This document shows, one piece after another, positions 5,055 through 5,486 of a DNA stretch of 5,486 nucleotides. The stretch comes from an uncultured Sphingomonas sp. (lineage in GTDB: Bacteria > Pseudomonadota > Alphaproteobacteria > Sphingomonadales > Sphingomonadaceae), in contig CAMPIY010000125.1 in NCBI GenBank assembly GCA_946886645.1, positions 1 through 5,486 of the forward strand, written 5' to 3'. The position numbers were made by a program, and so were the translations under genes. The notes beneath the pieces were generated by a model. That model was not told the origin of the DNA and made no database searches. It saw only the letters and a list, made by a program, of their open reading frames with translations. Each line of letters begins with the position of its first letter. The first letter of the stretch is position 1.

Positions 5055-5486
5055 TTACTTCACCGGTTCGGGGGCGTCCTGCGGCTGCGGGATGGTGCGC
5101 AGGTAGGGCTTCCTGGTCGTCCAGCCACCGGGGTATTTCGCGCGGGCGTCGTCGTCGCTGACCGACGGCGGGATGATGCAGTCGTCACCCTGCTTCCAGT
5201 TGACCGGCGTGGCGACGCCTTTGCTTTCCGTCAGTTGGATCGAGTCCAGCAGGCGCAGCACCTCGTCGAAGTTGCGGCCGTTGCTCATCGGATAAAGCAG
5301 CATGGCGCGGATCTTCTTGTCCGGGCCGATCATGTAGACGGTGCGAACCGTCGCATTGTTGGCGGCGGTGCGGCCCGCGGCGGTGTCGCCCGCGTCGGCG
5401 GGGAGCATGTTGTAGAGCTTGGCGACGTTGAGGTCGCGGTCGCCGATCACCGGATAGTCGACCTTGTTGCCCGACACTTCCTCGAT
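5055..5486 (-). CDS. 1-Cys peroxiredoxin, Prx6 type (N-terminus cut by window edge)
   Basis: The visible 143 residues are the C-terminal two thirds of a Prx6-family thiol peroxidase, a cytoplasmic enzyme that reduces hydrogen peroxide and organic hydroperoxides. Reading starts at the right edge (IEEVSGNKVDYPVIGD) and is open there, so the missing 70-80 residues should hold the peroxidatic Cys in PVCTTE. Matches to the family include YPVIGDRDLNVAKLYNML (about 11-28), TVRTVYMIGPDKKIR, LLYPMSNGRNFDEVLRLLDSIQLT, and the Prx6-specific C-terminal extension ATPVNWKQGDDCIIPPSVSDDDA...KYPGGW with YLRTIPQP near the end. An internal Cys is present in DDCIIPPS. The tail QDAPEPVK is lineage-specific. The gene converges on the PQQ dehydrogenase gene with three bases between the stop codons, and no terminator hairpin lies between them. 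A GTG at 5477 is internal, not a start. Confidence 0.95.
   Translation of the reverse strand: MEEVSGNKVDYPVIGDRDLNVAKLYNMLPADAGDTAAGRTAANNATVRTVYMIGPDKKIRAMLLYPMSNGRNFDEVLRLLDSIQLTESKGVATPVNWKQGDDCIIPPSVSDDDARAKYPGGWTTRKPYLRTIPQPQDAPEPVK

Noticed and set aside
5475..5477. GTG as start of the peroxiredoxin
   Set aside because: The frame stays open to the window edge with family-matching residues upstream, and a protein starting here would lack the peroxidatic Cys domain.
1..5486. Mobile elements, CRISPR arrays, tRNA or rRNA genes, long repeats
   Set aside because: No direct or inverted repeat arrays, transposase-like frames or recognisable RNA gene sequence were seen on either strand.

Overview
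The window is a GC-rich (about two-thirds G+C by eye), densely packed bacterial chromosome segment. The RimP sequence (MAERPDTRQLTIDDC, LEVSSPGIDRPL), the gene style and the base composition suggest an alphaproteobacterium, most likely a sphingomonad. This is inferred from protein style; no search was possible. No mobile element, tRNA, rRNA, CRISPR array or obvious sign of recent transfer was seen.

Layout. (1) Positions 1-512, minus strand: rimP, cut by the left edge. (2) 513-636: leader of rimP with a reasonable promoter (TTGCGA - 17 nt - TATATC) that begins just after the upstream gene ends. (3) 637-2168, minus strand: a two-gene unit, a type III polyketide synthase followed by an isoprenylcysteine carboxyl methyltransferase (ICMT)-like membrane methyltransferase, joined by an ATGA stop/start overlap. 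(4) 2169-2225: a 57-bp divergent intergenic region holding a perfect 12-bp palindrome, GTCGTTAACGAC, next to a perfect TTGACA box. (5) 2226-5051, plus strand: a compact three-gene unit of a short-chain dehydrogenase, a GH130-like five-bladed propeller protein and a PQQ-type soluble aldose dehydrogenase with a lipoprotein signal. (6) 5055-5486, minus strand: the C-terminal two thirds of a 1-Cys (Prx6-type) peroxiredoxin, cut by the right edge and converging on the dehydrogenase gene with only 3 bp between stop codons.

How the genes may work together. The PKS/ICMT pair resembles the Bacillus BpsA/BpsB arrangement, in which a type III PKS makes alkylpyrones from fatty acyl-CoA and an ICMT-like enzyme O-methylates them. 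A membrane-associated methylated alkylpyrone or related phenolic lipid is therefore the best guess for the product. The divergent trio looks like carbohydrate or polyol metabolism: a cytoplasmic NAD(P)-dependent dehydrogenase, a cytoplasmic glycosidase or phosphorylase-like protein, and a periplasm-facing, lipid-anchored PQQ sugar dehydrogenase. The two units share a very short control region and may be co-regulated, but nothing in the sequence proves that they act in one pathway. rimP and the peroxiredoxin are ordinary housekeeping genes. The most interesting part is the divergent PKS/ICMT and SDR/GH130-like/PQQ locus at 637-5051.
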